Of a DNA stretch of 64,000 nt, positions 33,963 through 42,111 are shown one piece after another (the first letter of the stretch is position 1; the number at the start of each line of letters is the position of its first letter). The position numbers were made by a program, and so were the translations under genes. A model generated the notes under the pieces. That model was not told where the DNA came from. It saw only the letters and a list, made by a program, of their open reading frames with translations, and searched no databases. The stretch covers positions 930,001 to 994,000 of the forward strand of contig CAXXWF010000001.1 of NCBI GenBank assembly GCA_963665865.2. Direction: 5' to 3'. The stretch comes from PHAA01 sp963665865 (GTDB taxonomy: Bacteria; Bacillota; Syntrophomonadia; Syntrophomonadales; Syntrophomonadaceae).

Positions 33963-35246
33963 TTGGATACCAGAAAATCCCAGCAATTATTCAAAAAAGC
34001 TAACCAATATATGCCCGGGGGAGTTAATAGTCCGGTTCGGGCCTGCAAGTCGGTTGGGGTGACCCCCTTGATGATAAAAAAGGGTAAAGGCTCCAAAATT
34101 TATGACGTTGACGATAACCAACTCATAGATTATATCTGCTCCTGGGGACCTTTAATTTTAGGGCACAGCCATCCTGCGGTAATTGATGCCATCTGCAGCG
34201 CAGCTCAGGATGGCACCAGTTTTGGAGCGTGCTGTGAAAAAGAAATTGAGTTAGCCCAGATTATCTGTGAAGCCTTCCCTTCTATTGACAAAGTGCGCCT
34301 GGTCAACTCGGGAACCGAAGCAACCATGAGTGCAGTACGTTTGGCACGCGCCTTTACCGGGCGTGATAAAATCATCAAATTTGAGGGCTGTTATCATGGA
34401 CACGCTGATACATTTTTAATAAAAGCAGGTTCAGGGCTGCTTACTACAGGGGTGCCAACCAGTGCAGGAGTGCCCAAGTCCTTTATCGAACAAACTCTAG
34501 TGTGCAAATATAATGATCTAGAATCGGTAAAAAAGGCTTTTATGCAGTCGGGACCTAATATTGCAGCAGTCATAGTCGAACCTATTGCCGCCAATATGGG
34601 CCTGATTCCACCTAAGCCTGGTTTTTTAGAGGGATTGCGTGACATAACCAGGCTCTATGGCAGCCTATTGATTTTTGATGAAGTTATTACCGGTTTTAGG
34701 GCTGGTTATGGAGGGGTACAAACCTTAACCGATATTAAACCGGATTTAACTACCCTGGGCAAAATTATCGGCGGAGGATTGCCGGTGGGTGCCTATGGAG
34801 GCCGAAAGGAAATCATGAGTCGGGTTGCACCTGAGGGGGATGTATATCAAGCCGGTACCTTATCAGGTAACCCTCTTGCCATGGCGGCAGGTATAGCCAC
34901 CTTAAAGGAATTACAAGCCAAAGGTTTTTATGAACGACTGCAGGAATCTGCCAATCAGTTAACCCAGCAATTAGAAAAATTATTCGATGCAAATGATATC
35001 GATTGCACTATTAACAAAAGCGGCTCTATGTTCTCAATATTTTTTACGGAACAAGAAGTCTATGATTATGAATCAGTTCTAAGCTGCGACACAGAAATAT
35101 ACGCGCGCTTTTACCGGGGATTATTGGAGGCCGGAGTCTATTTTCCACCTTCCCAGTTCGAGGTCTGTTTTCTTTCCGGGGCTCATAACCTGGATGATAT
35201 TAAGAAGACGGTGGAAGCAGTTGATCAGGCTATAAGCTCGATTTAA
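33963..35246 (+). CDS. hemL: Glutamate-1-semialdehyde 2,1-aminomutase
   Basis: The 427-residue PLP enzyme makes 5-aminolevulinate from the HemA product. Signatures are YMPGGVNSPVRACKSVG, RLVNSGTEATMSAVRLARAFTGRDKI, FEGCYHGHAD, LLIFDEVITGFRAGYGG and the PLP lysine in TTLGKIIGGGLPVGAYGG. TTG 33963 follows GGGGAGGG. It completes the C5 route in this run; together with hemB, hemC and cobA-hemD it leads to precorrin-2. Confidence 0.96.
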   Translation: MDTRKSQQLFKKANQYMPGGVNSPVRACKSVGVTPLMIKKGKGSKIYDVDDNQLIDYICSWGPLILGHSHPAVIDAICSAAQDGTSFGACCEKEIELAQIICEAFPSIDKVRLVNSGTEATMSAVRLARAFTGRDKIIKFEGCYHGHADTFLIKAGSGLLTTGVPTSAGVPKSFIEQTLVCKYNDLESVKKAFMQSGPNIAAVIVEPIAANMGLIPPKPGFLEGLRDITRLYGSLLIFDEVITGFRAGYGGVQTLTDIKPDLTTLGKIIGGGLPVGAYGGRKEIMSRVAPEGDVYQAGTLSGNPLAMAAGIATLKELQAKGFYERLQESANQLTQQLEKLFDANDIDCTINKSGSMFSIFFTEQEVYDYESVLSCDTEIYARFYRGLLEAGVYFPPSQFEVCFLSGAHNLDDIKKTVEAVDQAISSI

Positions 35247-35495
35247 AGGGCGATTGAGCTGTGGTTCATAAATTTTTTTCCTATTATTACTTAAAAGCAG
35301 GAAATTAGACTTTAATATAGAAAGTATACCATTGGCTTTGTTTTTATAGCTGGGCTTGCTCATGTATGGCGGTGAATTTGCCGTAGGCAAAAGTAGATAC
35401 ATATAACTTTCATGGGGGTGATGGAAGGAAGATACAGAATGGAGAAAAATCTATTTAGCATAACAGTAAGCATTAGATGAAAAGGAGGAATGAAC

Positions 35496-36248
35496 TTGAA
35501 GGTTATAGTATGTGTTAAGCAAACATTTGACACAGAAGCTAAAATTGAATTGAAGGACGGCAAAATTTCCGATGCTGGGATAAACCTTATCATCAATCCT
35601 TATGATGAGGTAGCAGTTGAGGGCGCAATCCAACTAAAGGAAAAAGGCGTTGCCACCGAAGTGGTAGTAATGACCGCAGGTTCCGATAAGGGCATGGATG
35701 CGATCCGCACCGCCCTGGCTATGGGAGCTGACAGAGGTATACTGGTAAAACAGGATACAGCTGCTGATGAATATGCACGCGCAGTTGCTCTGGCTGCAGC
35801 GATTAAGGCTGAAAATCCTGATATCGTACTGGCTGGCCATGTTGCCGCTGATGATGGTTCTTCTCAAGTTCCCACACGTATTGCAGAAATTCTTGGTTTA
35901 CCTCATGTTAACGTTATTACCGCCATAGAGATTGCTGGTGGCAAAGCTACCTGTACCAGTGAAGCTGATGGTGGAACTGCCGTAACTGAGGTTACTATTC
36001 CTGCTGTGATTTCCAGCCAGGTAAGCTGGAATGAACCCCGTTATCCTTCTATGAAGGGTATTATGGCAGCTAAAAAGAAACCGGTTGCCACCATTGATGC
36101 AGCAGCGGCTGACAGTAAAGTTAAAATAGTTGAGTTTGCACTGCCTGCTGCCAAAACCGCAGGTATCAAAATTGAAGATGATGCGGATGTCTGTGCTACC
36201 AAATTAGCAGACTGGATGAAGAATACCGTTAAAGTAGAAGTAAAATAA
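35496..36248 (+). CDS. etfB: Electron transfer flavoprotein beta subunit
   Basis: The 250-residue subunit begins MKVIVCVKQTFDTEAKIEL and holds NPYDEVAVEGAIQLKEKG and AGHVAADDGSSQVPTRIAEILGLPHV, diagnostic for EtfB. I start it at TTG 35496, seven bases from AAAGGAGG; the in-frame ATG at 35490 touches that site. It takes electrons from acyl-CoA dehydrogenases together with EtfA. The neighbouring membrane FeS oxidoreductase indicates delivery to menaquinone. Confidence 0.95.
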   Translation: MKVIVCVKQTFDTEAKIELKDGKISDAGINLIINPYDEVAVEGAIQLKEKGVATEVVVMTAGSDKGMDAIRTALAMGADRGILVKQDTAADEYARAVALAAAIKAENPDIVLAGHVAADDGSSQVPTRIAEILGLPHVNVITAIEIAGGKATCTSEADGGTAVTEVTIPAVISSQVSWNEPRYPSMKGIMAAKKKPVATIDAAAADSKVKIVEFALPAAKTAGIKIEDDADVCATKLADWMKNTVKVEVK

Positions 36249-36291
36249 TCGCATAAATACTTTATTTGTGTAGAAAAAAGGAGGGTAATTC

Positions 36292-37245
36292 ATGGCAGGA
36301 ACATGGGTTTTTGTTGAACAAAAGGATGGGAATATCCGTAAAGTTACATTTGAAATGCTGTCCGAGCTGAAAAAAGGCGGAGATGAAGTATCTGCTGTCG
36401 TATTTGGCAAAGGCGTGGGAGCATTAGCACCTGAATTAGCGAAATATGGAGCCGATAAGGTTTATGTTGCTGATTCTGATCTTTTTGCCGCTTACAACAC
36501 TGGAGCATTTGTTGCCCAGATAGTAGCAATGATCAATGAATTTAGCCCCAATGCATTACTGTTTGCACATTCCTTCAATGGTAGAGACATGGCTTCCAGA
36601 TTGGCTCAGAAACTGGATGCAGGTCTGGCTACCGATGCTATTGCTGCTGACATCTCAGCCGGCAAAGCTGTTTTCACCAGATCAATCTATGCTGGTAAAG
36701 CCCTGGCTAAGGTTGAAGTTACCGGCAGTCCAGTTTTAGCTACCATTCGCCCCGGCGTATGGGAAGTTGGAGCTACCGCAGGAGCTGGAGCAGTTGTAGA
36801 GGCTGCTGTAGCTGCAACTGCTGCTGATGTATACCAAGTTGCCAAGAGCTTTGTTGCCACTGTATCTGCTAGACCAGATCTTGCCGAAGCTGCGGTTGTT
36901 GTTTCCGGCGGACGTGGTTGCAAGGGACCAGATGGTATCAAATTAGTTGAAGAACTGGCTGACTTATTAGGAGCTGCCGTAGGTGGTTCCCGTGCATCTA
37001 TCGATTCTGGCTGGCTGGGACATGAACTCCAGGTAGGTCAAACCGGAAAAGTAGTTCTTCCTAACCTTTATGTTGCCTGTGGTATTTCGGGCGCTATCCA
37101 GCATCTGGCTGGTATGGCTTCCTCCAAATTTATTGCTTGCATCAATACAGATACAGAAGCTCCTATTTTCGGAGTATCTGACTTCGGAGTAGTTGCCGAT
37201 CTATTTAAAGTTATCCCGATTCTGGTTACTGAACTAAAGAAATAG
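36292..37245 (+). CDS. etfA: Electron transfer flavoprotein alpha subunit
   Basis: The 317-residue FAD-binding subunit has the C-terminal signature VVSGGRGCKGPDGIKLVEELADLLGAAVGGSRASIDSGWL...VGQTGKVVLPNLYVACGISGAIQHLAGM, which holds the FAD site. ATG 36292 follows AAGGAGGG. The gene is 43 bases after etfB and 91 before the FeS oxidoreductase. No extra N-terminal ferredoxin domain is present, which argues against the bifurcating type with that domain. Confidence 0.95.
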   Translation: MAGTWVFVEQKDGNIRKVTFEMLSELKKGGDEVSAVVFGKGVGALAPELAKYGADKVYVADSDLFAAYNTGAFVAQIVAMINEFSPNALLFAHSFNGRDMASRLAQKLDAGLATDAIAADISAGKAVFTRSIYAGKALAKVEVTGSPVLATIRPGVWEVGATAGAGAVVEAAVAATAADVYQVAKSFVATVSARPDLAEAAVVVSGGRGCKGPDGIKLVEELADLLGAAVGGSRASIDSGWLGHELQVGQTGKVVLPNLYVACGISGAIQHLAGMASSKFIACINTDTEAPIFGVSDFGVVADLFKVIPILVTELKK

Positions 37246-37336
37246 AGAAATTGAAGCTACTTTTAAGGTTTTACTGGATATGCGGTCTGCGCATATCCAG
37301 TAACCTTGTTTGTTGTATAAGGAGGGAATTAGATAG

Positions 37337-39475
37337 ATGATTTTCGGATCGGAACCGTTAAGAGGTTTTTACGAAATTCCGGAGCGGGTAGTTGGAGCGA
37401 ATATTCCCTACGAATGGCTTATTTATGTCATAATGTTCATTCCCGTTACCATATTTCTTTGGGGTATGTGGAAGAGGATCGAAGTCTGGATGCTGGCCAA
37501 GGGCGAATCCAATAGATTTGATAAATGGTGGGATCGCACCGTTTCATTCATAGTCAATACCTTTGCTCAGTCCAGGGTGATAAGAAAGCCGCTGGCAGGC
37601 TGGATGCATGCGTTCTTGTTCTGGGGCTTCTTCCTGTTGTTCATAGCTGCCGGCCTGGATGCCATGCATAATTTTTTTGGATGGCCTCATTTGTTAGGTA
37701 GCTTATATATCGGAATGTCCTGGATAGTAGACGTATTCGGTTTCCTAGCTTTAATCGGTATACTAGTACTGGCTTATATCAGATATGTCCAGAAACCAGA
37801 TCGCCTCAACGATACCAGAGCAGCCGATGGCTGGATACTTCTGTTGGTCTTTGTTATTCTGCTGACCGGATATTTTATTGAAGGTGCTAGAATAGCCGCA
37901 CAAATCTTGCAGACTCCCTTCCTGGAGCAAGTGCCTTACGAGAAGATTGCCTCCCCCTTTGGCTGGATGTTTGCCCAACTTTTCCTCGGAGCTGATTTGG
38001 ACAGTATACTAATGTGGCATCGGTTATTATGGTGGTTCCATATGGCTATAGCCTTTATGTTTATTGCTATGGTACCATACACCAAGCTGTGGCACATTTT
38101 TGCAGGAATGTTCAACTATTTCTTCCGTGATCTCGAACCTTCCGCGAATCGCATGGTATACAACATAGAAGAAGCAGAGACCTTTGGAAAAGAGAAAATT
38201 GAAGATTTCGGATGGAAAGATTTATTGGATTTGGATGCTTGTATTCGTTGCGGAAGGTGTCAGGAAAATTGTCCGGCCTTCAATACCGGCAAGGCACTCA
38301 ATCCTAAGATAACTCTTATCCAAGCTATGAAGAAACATCTGGATGACAAGACCCCATATCTGTTGGATGCTAAAAAGAATCCAGGAGATTACCAGGCTGA
38401 AGAACTGGCAATGACCGATGCTGCCGAAGAAGTCAATCCTATGGAACAAAGCTTGATTTATGATATCGTGACGAGCGAAGTTATCTGGGATTGCACCAAT
38501 TGTCGTGCATGTATGGAACACTGCCCGATGTACATCGAGCATATTCCTAAGATTACTGAATTCCGCCGGAATTTGGTAATGTGGCAGGGCGATATGCCAG
38601 GTGAAGCACAAGCTGCCTTTACTAACATGGAACGTAACTACAATCCATGGGGTGTTGGCTGGGCTGGCCGCGCCGGGTGGCTGGAAGAAAGAGGAGTCAG
38701 AGACATGGTCAACCTCCTTCCCGAGGATGGCAAGGAATTTGAATACCTCCTATATGCTGGCTGCGCAGTTTCCTTTGATGATCGTTATAAGAAAGTCGGG
38801 GAAGCCTTGGTGAGATTATTAAACAAAGCTGGAGTAAGCTTTGGATATCTGGGAACAGAAGAATTCTGTTGTGGTGACTCAGCCAGAAGACTGGGGAATG
38901 AATATCTGTATCAGACCCTGGCGAATCAGAACCTGGAATCATTCAAAACTTATGGGGTTAAGAAGATCATTGTTGTATGTCCCCACGGCTACAACACCTT
39001 GAAGAATGAATACCCGCAAATGGGCGGCAATTTTGAAGTTTATCATTATACTGAAATACTTGCCAAACTCATAGCCGAGGGCAAATTAAAATCCACTAAT
39101 TCTGTGGGAGCTAAGATGACCTATCATGACTCCTGCTTCCTGGGCAGACACAACGGAATTTATGATCAACCTCGTGCAGTTCTGAAATCGGCTGGCGGCA
39201 GCATTGTTGAAATTGAGAAGGGTCGTAATTTTGGATTCTGCTGCGGCGCTGGCGGCGGTCGGATGTGGCTGGAAGAAGAAGCATTTGAAGGTTACAAACG
39301 CATAAATGACACCAGAACCGATCAACTGCTGGTACCAGGTCCCCAGATGATTGTTACCAACTGCCCGTTCTGTTTAACCATGATATCTGATGGTGTTAAA
39401 GGTGCAGAAGCGGATAAGGAAGAACCCACCAAGGTATTCGATGTTGCCGAAGTATTATGGCAGTCGATGAGCTAA
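37337..39475 (+). CDS. Membrane FeS oxidoreductase, probable Etf:menaquinone oxidoreductase
   Basis: The 712-residue protein has three parts. Residues 20-290 hold about six membrane helices resembling a cytochrome b / NarI-like domain, with histidines in GWMHAFLFWG and WHRLLWWFHMAIA. Residues about 305-415 carry two [4Fe-4S] motifs, CIRCGRCQENCP and CTNCRACMEHCP. The rest holds two CCG (HdrD-type) domains (FCCGDSARRLG; FCCGAGGGRMWLEE). With etfBA directly upstream it should pass electrons from EtfAB to menaquinone. Haem binding is inferred. Confidence 0.92.
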   Translation: MIFGSEPLRGFYEIPERVVGANIPYEWLIYVIMFIPVTIFLWGMWKRIEVWMLAKGESNRFDKWWDRTVSFIVNTFAQSRVIRKPLAGWMHAFLFWGFFLLFIAAGLDAMHNFFGWPHLLGSLYIGMSWIVDVFGFLALIGILVLAYIRYVQKPDRLNDTRAADGWILLLVFVILLTGYFIEGARIAAQILQTPFLEQVPYEKIASPFGWMFAQLFLGADLDSILMWHRLLWWFHMAIAFMFIAMVPYTKLWHIFAGMFNYFFRDLEPSANRMVYNIEEAETFGKEKIEDFGWKDLLDLDACIRCGRCQENCPAFNTGKALNPKITLIQAMKKHLDDKTPYLLDAKKNPGDYQAEELAMTDAAEEVNPMEQSLIYDIVTSEVIWDCTNCRACMEHCPMYIEHIPKITEFRRNLVMWQGDMPGEAQAAFTNMERNYNPWGVGWAGRAGWLEERGVRDMVNLLPEDGKEFEYLLYAGCAVSFDDRYKKVGEALVRLLNKAGVSFGYLGTEEFCCGDSARRLGNEYLYQTLANQNLESFKTYGVKKIIVVCPHGYNTLKNEYPQMGGNFEVYHYTEILAKLIAEGKLKSTNSVGAKMTYHDSCFLGRHNGIYDQPRAVLKSAGGSIVEIEKGRNFGFCCGAGGGRMWLEEEAFEGYKRINDTRTDQLLVPGPQMIVTNCPFCLTMISDGVKGAEADKEEPTKVFDVAEVLWQSMS

Positions 39476-39486
39476 ATGTCTTTTTG

Positions 39487-39525
39487 AGAGAGGATTCCTT
39501 GTGTAAAGGAATCCTCTCTTTTTTT
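39487..39525 (+). terminator. Rho-independent terminator of the etf operon
   Basis: AGAGAGGATTCCTT and AAGGAATCCTCTCT form a perfect fourteen-pair stem followed by seven T residues, which merge into repeat copy 3. Confidence 0.9.
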
Positions 39526-39672
39526 ATCAAACTCCTCCTCATTGGTAGGGTAGGGTCCCGGATTGAGGAGGAGTTTGATAAAAACGCTCGCGGCGCGATG
39601 CACACAAAACGCGATGGGAAGGCGCTATCGCACCCGCGTTTTGGCGCGCAATTTGCGCAAGCGCTCATTGAA
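39526..39672 (+). repeat. Dispersed structured repeat, copy 3 (short form)
   Basis: The shortest copy. Its outer hairpin arms are a perfect 20-bp inverted repeat (39521-39540 and 39565-39584; arm TTTTTATCAAACTCCTCCTC). The 41-nt common block is at 39573-39613. The inner palindrome is partly broken (GGCGCTATCGCACC). The variable region seen in copies 1 and 2 is shortened to about 24 bases. It lies in the 386-base gap before coaD. Confidence 0.85.
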
Positions 39673-39717
39673 TATTACTAATATGTTGCAAAATATGCCA
39701 CAGTAAAATATTATGGC

Positions 39718-39745
39718 TTGTATAAACTAATTTCCATGCTACAAT
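39718..39745 (+). promoter_or_regulatory. SigA-type promoter for coaD
   Basis: TTGTAT (39718-39723), a 16-base spacer and TACAAT (39740-39745) with an upstream TG. It lies between repeat copy 3 and coaD. Confidence 0.65.
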
Positions 39746-39861
39746 ACAAAAGGGTATTTTTATAAATATCTGCATATTTTAATAAAGATAAATGCTTCCT
39801 GGGGCTAGAAAGCAGCACAACTAGGACAAACCATTTCCCTGGAAGAAAGGAGAATCATCTA

Positions 39862-40356
39862 TTGAAGATCGCAGTTTATCCGGGTAGTTTCGACCCAGTG
39901 ACCAACGGTCACGTGGATATCCTGGAGCGCACCAGTCGTATATTTGACAAAATTATTGTGGCCGTGGTGCATAATGTTTATAAGCAGCCTCTATTTACTT
40001 TGGAGGAAAGAGTGAATCTAATAAAAGAAAACACCAAACATCTTGATAATATTGAGGTGGAGTCTTTTTGCGGTCTGTTAGCTGATTACCTCAAAGATAA
40101 AAAAGTAAATATCATTATAAGGGGTTTGAGGTCATTTACCGATTATGAATATGAATCGACCATGTCGATGATAAATAAAAAATTGCTTCCCGAGGCAGAT
40201 ACTGTGTTTATTGTGGCGGACAGCAACTATACATGTATTAGTTCCAGCGGTGTCAAAGAAGCGGCTCTGTTGGGCGGAGATGTTAGCAGCATGGTTCCTG
40301 GGCTGGTTACCGCTGCGCTGCAAGAGAAGATTCAGCAAATAAAAGCCAATAAGTAG
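39862..40356 (+). CDS. coaD: Phosphopantetheine adenylyltransferase
   Basis: The 164-residue enzyme adenylates 4'-phosphopantetheine in CoA synthesis. It starts KIAVYPGSFDPVTNGHVDILERT with the T/HxGH nucleotidyl-transfer motif, and has IIRGLRSFTDYEYESTMSMIN and NYTCISSSGVKE. TTG 39862 follows AAAGGAG. In many Firmicutes coaD follows rsmD; here they are separate. A terminator ends the transcript. Confidence 0.95.
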   Translation: MKIAVYPGSFDPVTNGHVDILERTSRIFDKIIVAVVHNVYKQPLFTLEERVNLIKENTKHLDNIEVESFCGLLADYLKDKKVNIIIRGLRSFTDYEYESTMSMINKKLLPEADTVFIVADSNYTCISSSGVKEAALLGGDVSSMVPGLVTAALQEKIQQIKANK

Positions 40357-40364
40357 CATTGCCC

Positions 40365-40402
40365 AGAGACTGTTCCTATTAAACTTGGAATAGTCTCTTT
40401 TT
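40365..40402 (+). terminator. Rho-independent terminator after coaD
   Basis: AGAGACTGTTCC pairs with GGAATAGTCTCT around a ten-base loop, followed by TTTTTAT. Confidence 0.8.
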
Positions 40403-40434
40403 ATCGTTTAAAGCCCCTGACAGCTTAACTACAG

Positions 40435-40462
40435 TTGGCGACACGAGGTTTTAGGTTATAAT
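40435..40462 (+). promoter_or_regulatory. SigA-type promoter for hslO
   Basis: TTGGCG (40435-40440), a 16-base spacer and TATAAT (40457-40462), about 30 bases before the hslO start. Confidence 0.6.
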
Positions 40463-40493
40463 AAGGGTAACTAAATCGAGGAAGGATTAATTT

Positions 40494-41372
40494 ATGAAGA
40501 AAAATGACTATCTTATAAAAATTGTGGATCAAGGGAAGAATATACGATTATACTTGGCCTGTACAACTTTCCTCGTAGAAGAGGCCCATCGCCGTCACGG
40601 TACCTCAGCGACTGCCTCGGCAGCCCTGGGGAGGGTAATGACGGCCGCAGTGATGATGGCGAGTGATCTTAAAGGAGAAAATGACATATTGACCCTGCGT
40701 ATTAACGGCGATGGACCAGTTGGAGTAGTTCTGGCTACGGCTGATTCGCGGGGAGGAGTCCGGGGGCTCGTTTCCAATCCTCGGGCAGATTTACCCTCCA
40801 GTGCTCCCGGAAAGCTGGCTGTAGGAGATCTGGTTGGCAAAGATGGTTATTTGGAAGTAATTAAAGATCTGGGGCTCAAACAGCCTTTTACGGGACGAGT
40901 GCCGTTGATCAGCGGTGAAATTGCGGAGGATGTAGCTCATTATTTCCTGGTCTCAGAACAGATACCATCTCTGATATCCTTGGGAGTTCTGGTTAATACT
41001 GATTTGAGTATTCGAGCAGCCGGAGGTATATTTGTCCAGGCTCTGCCTGAAGCAGACGATAAGTCATTGGAAATAATAGAGAAAAACATTTTAGCTCTGG
41101 GGAGCATCAGCAATCTGATTGATAAGTATGATGATTTGGAAGATATTGCTCAGCTTATTATGCAAGAAGTAGAATATAAAGTGATAAGTGGTCAGGAATT
41201 GAGTTTCCGCTGCAACTGCAGTCGAGAGAGATTGTTAGGAGTATTAAACGGGCTTCCCAAGGAGGAAATGAGCGATACTCAAAGCGGTGAAGATATTGAG
41301 GTAGAATGCAACTTCTGTCATGAAAATTATCGGTATTCAGCCCAAGAAATTGAAGATTATAAAAAGCAGTAA
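40494..41372 (+). CDS. hslO: Redox-regulated chaperone Hsp33
   Basis: The 292-residue holdase is activated by oxidation of a C-terminal zinc site. The CxC and CxxC pairs are present in FRCNCSRERLLGVLNGL and VECNFCHENYRYS. The N-terminal body carries EAHRRHGTSATASAALGR and GDGPVGVVLATADSRGGVRGLVSNP, as expected. ATG 40494 follows GAGGAAGG. It ends convergently with rpmB, with a short hairpin between. Confidence 0.95.
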   Translation: MKKNDYLIKIVDQGKNIRLYLACTTFLVEEAHRRHGTSATASAALGRVMTAAVMMASDLKGENDILTLRINGDGPVGVVLATADSRGGVRGLVSNPRADLPSSAPGKLAVGDLVGKDGYLEVIKDLGLKQPFTGRVPLISGEIAEDVAHYFLVSEQIPSLISLGVLVNTDLSIRAAGGIFVQALPEADDKSLEIIEKNILALGSISNLIDKYDDLEDIAQLIMQEVEYKVISGQELSFRCNCSRERLLGVLNGLPKEEMSDTQSGEDIEVECNFCHENYRYSAQEIEDYKKQ

Positions 41373-41418
41373 GCCTTAGATATTATCTAAGGCTTGACAC
41401 GATCTAAAAACCTAAATA

Positions 41419-41607
41419 TTAAAGGGCTCTTTGTACTTTACCTGACCGTAAACAACGAGTACACACATATAATTTCGTGGGTGTTTGTTCCACAATCACT
41501 TTAACCCGCTGTACATTGGGCTTCCACTGCCGATTCGTTCTTATATGGGAATGGCTGTACTTCTTGCCAAAAGTCACGCCTTTTCCGCAAATTTCACATT
41601 TTGCCAC
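41419..41607 (-). CDS. rpmB: 50S ribosomal protein L28
   Basis: The 62-residue L28 has the zinc-type Cys pairs CEICGKG and YVCTRCLRSGKV plus the middle SHSHIRTNRQWKPNVQRV. GTG 41607 with GAGGGGG upstream. In Firmicutes rpmB lies opposite the yloU-yloV pair, as here, which supports the assignment. Confidence 0.95.
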   Translation of the reverse strand: MAKCEICGKGVTFGKKYSHSHIRTNRQWKPNVQRVKVIVEQTPTKLYVCTRCLRSGKVQRAL

Positions 41608-41731
41608 TATTTTGCCCCCTCTCTATAACAGATGCACTTTGACATTTTAACAAAAACTAATCAAAAGGGCAAGAAGAAGGAATAAATAATAAGTTGTAGA
41701 ATTATGATTATGTTAGATAGGAGGGAACTAG

Positions 41732-42094
41732 ATGTACAAAATAAGGAGCAATGAGTTGGGGGATATTACTGTAACCCGTGAACTGGTGGAGACCTTAGCC
41801 GGATTGGCCGCCCTGGATTGCTATGGCCTGGTAGGTATGGTGCCCCAAAATATTCAAAGTGGTATCAGCAATATACTGGGCATAGATTCTATTCGCAAAG
41901 GGGTGCAGGTAAGCAGCACTGAGAAGGGCCTGGTAATTGATGTCTATGTTATTGTAGGTTACGGTATCAAAATAACAGAAGTTGCATCCAATGTGATGCA
42001 GCAGGTAACCTATGTTTTGGAAAATAATGCTGAGCTGCCGGTAGCCAGTGTCAATGTAAACGTTAAAGGAGTTAAAGTGCTTAGAGACATATAG
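41732..42094 (+). CDS. Asp23/Gls24 family protein (YloU-like)
   Basis: The 120-residue protein has the family start GDITVTRELVETLAGLAALDCYGLVGM and the middle VDVYVIVGYGIKITEVASNV. Members are small cytoplasmic or envelope-associated proteins linked to envelope homeostasis. It precedes the fakA-like gene with no gap, the usual yloU-yloV order. Exact role is unknown. Confidence 0.92.
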   Translation: MYKIRSNELGDITVTRELVETLAGLAALDCYGLVGMVPQNIQSGISNILGIDSIRKGVQVSSTEKGLVIDVYVIVGYGIKITEVASNVMQQVTYVLENNAELPVASVNVNVKGVKVLRDI

Positions 42095-42111
42095 TGGGGA
42101 GGATAAACAGG

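Noticed and set aside
36687..36941. Minus-strand ORFs of 60-130 codons inside etfA, pta, nuoF and other genes
   Set aside because: They mirror strongly coding plus-strand frames, lack ribosome binding sites and have low-complexity composition.
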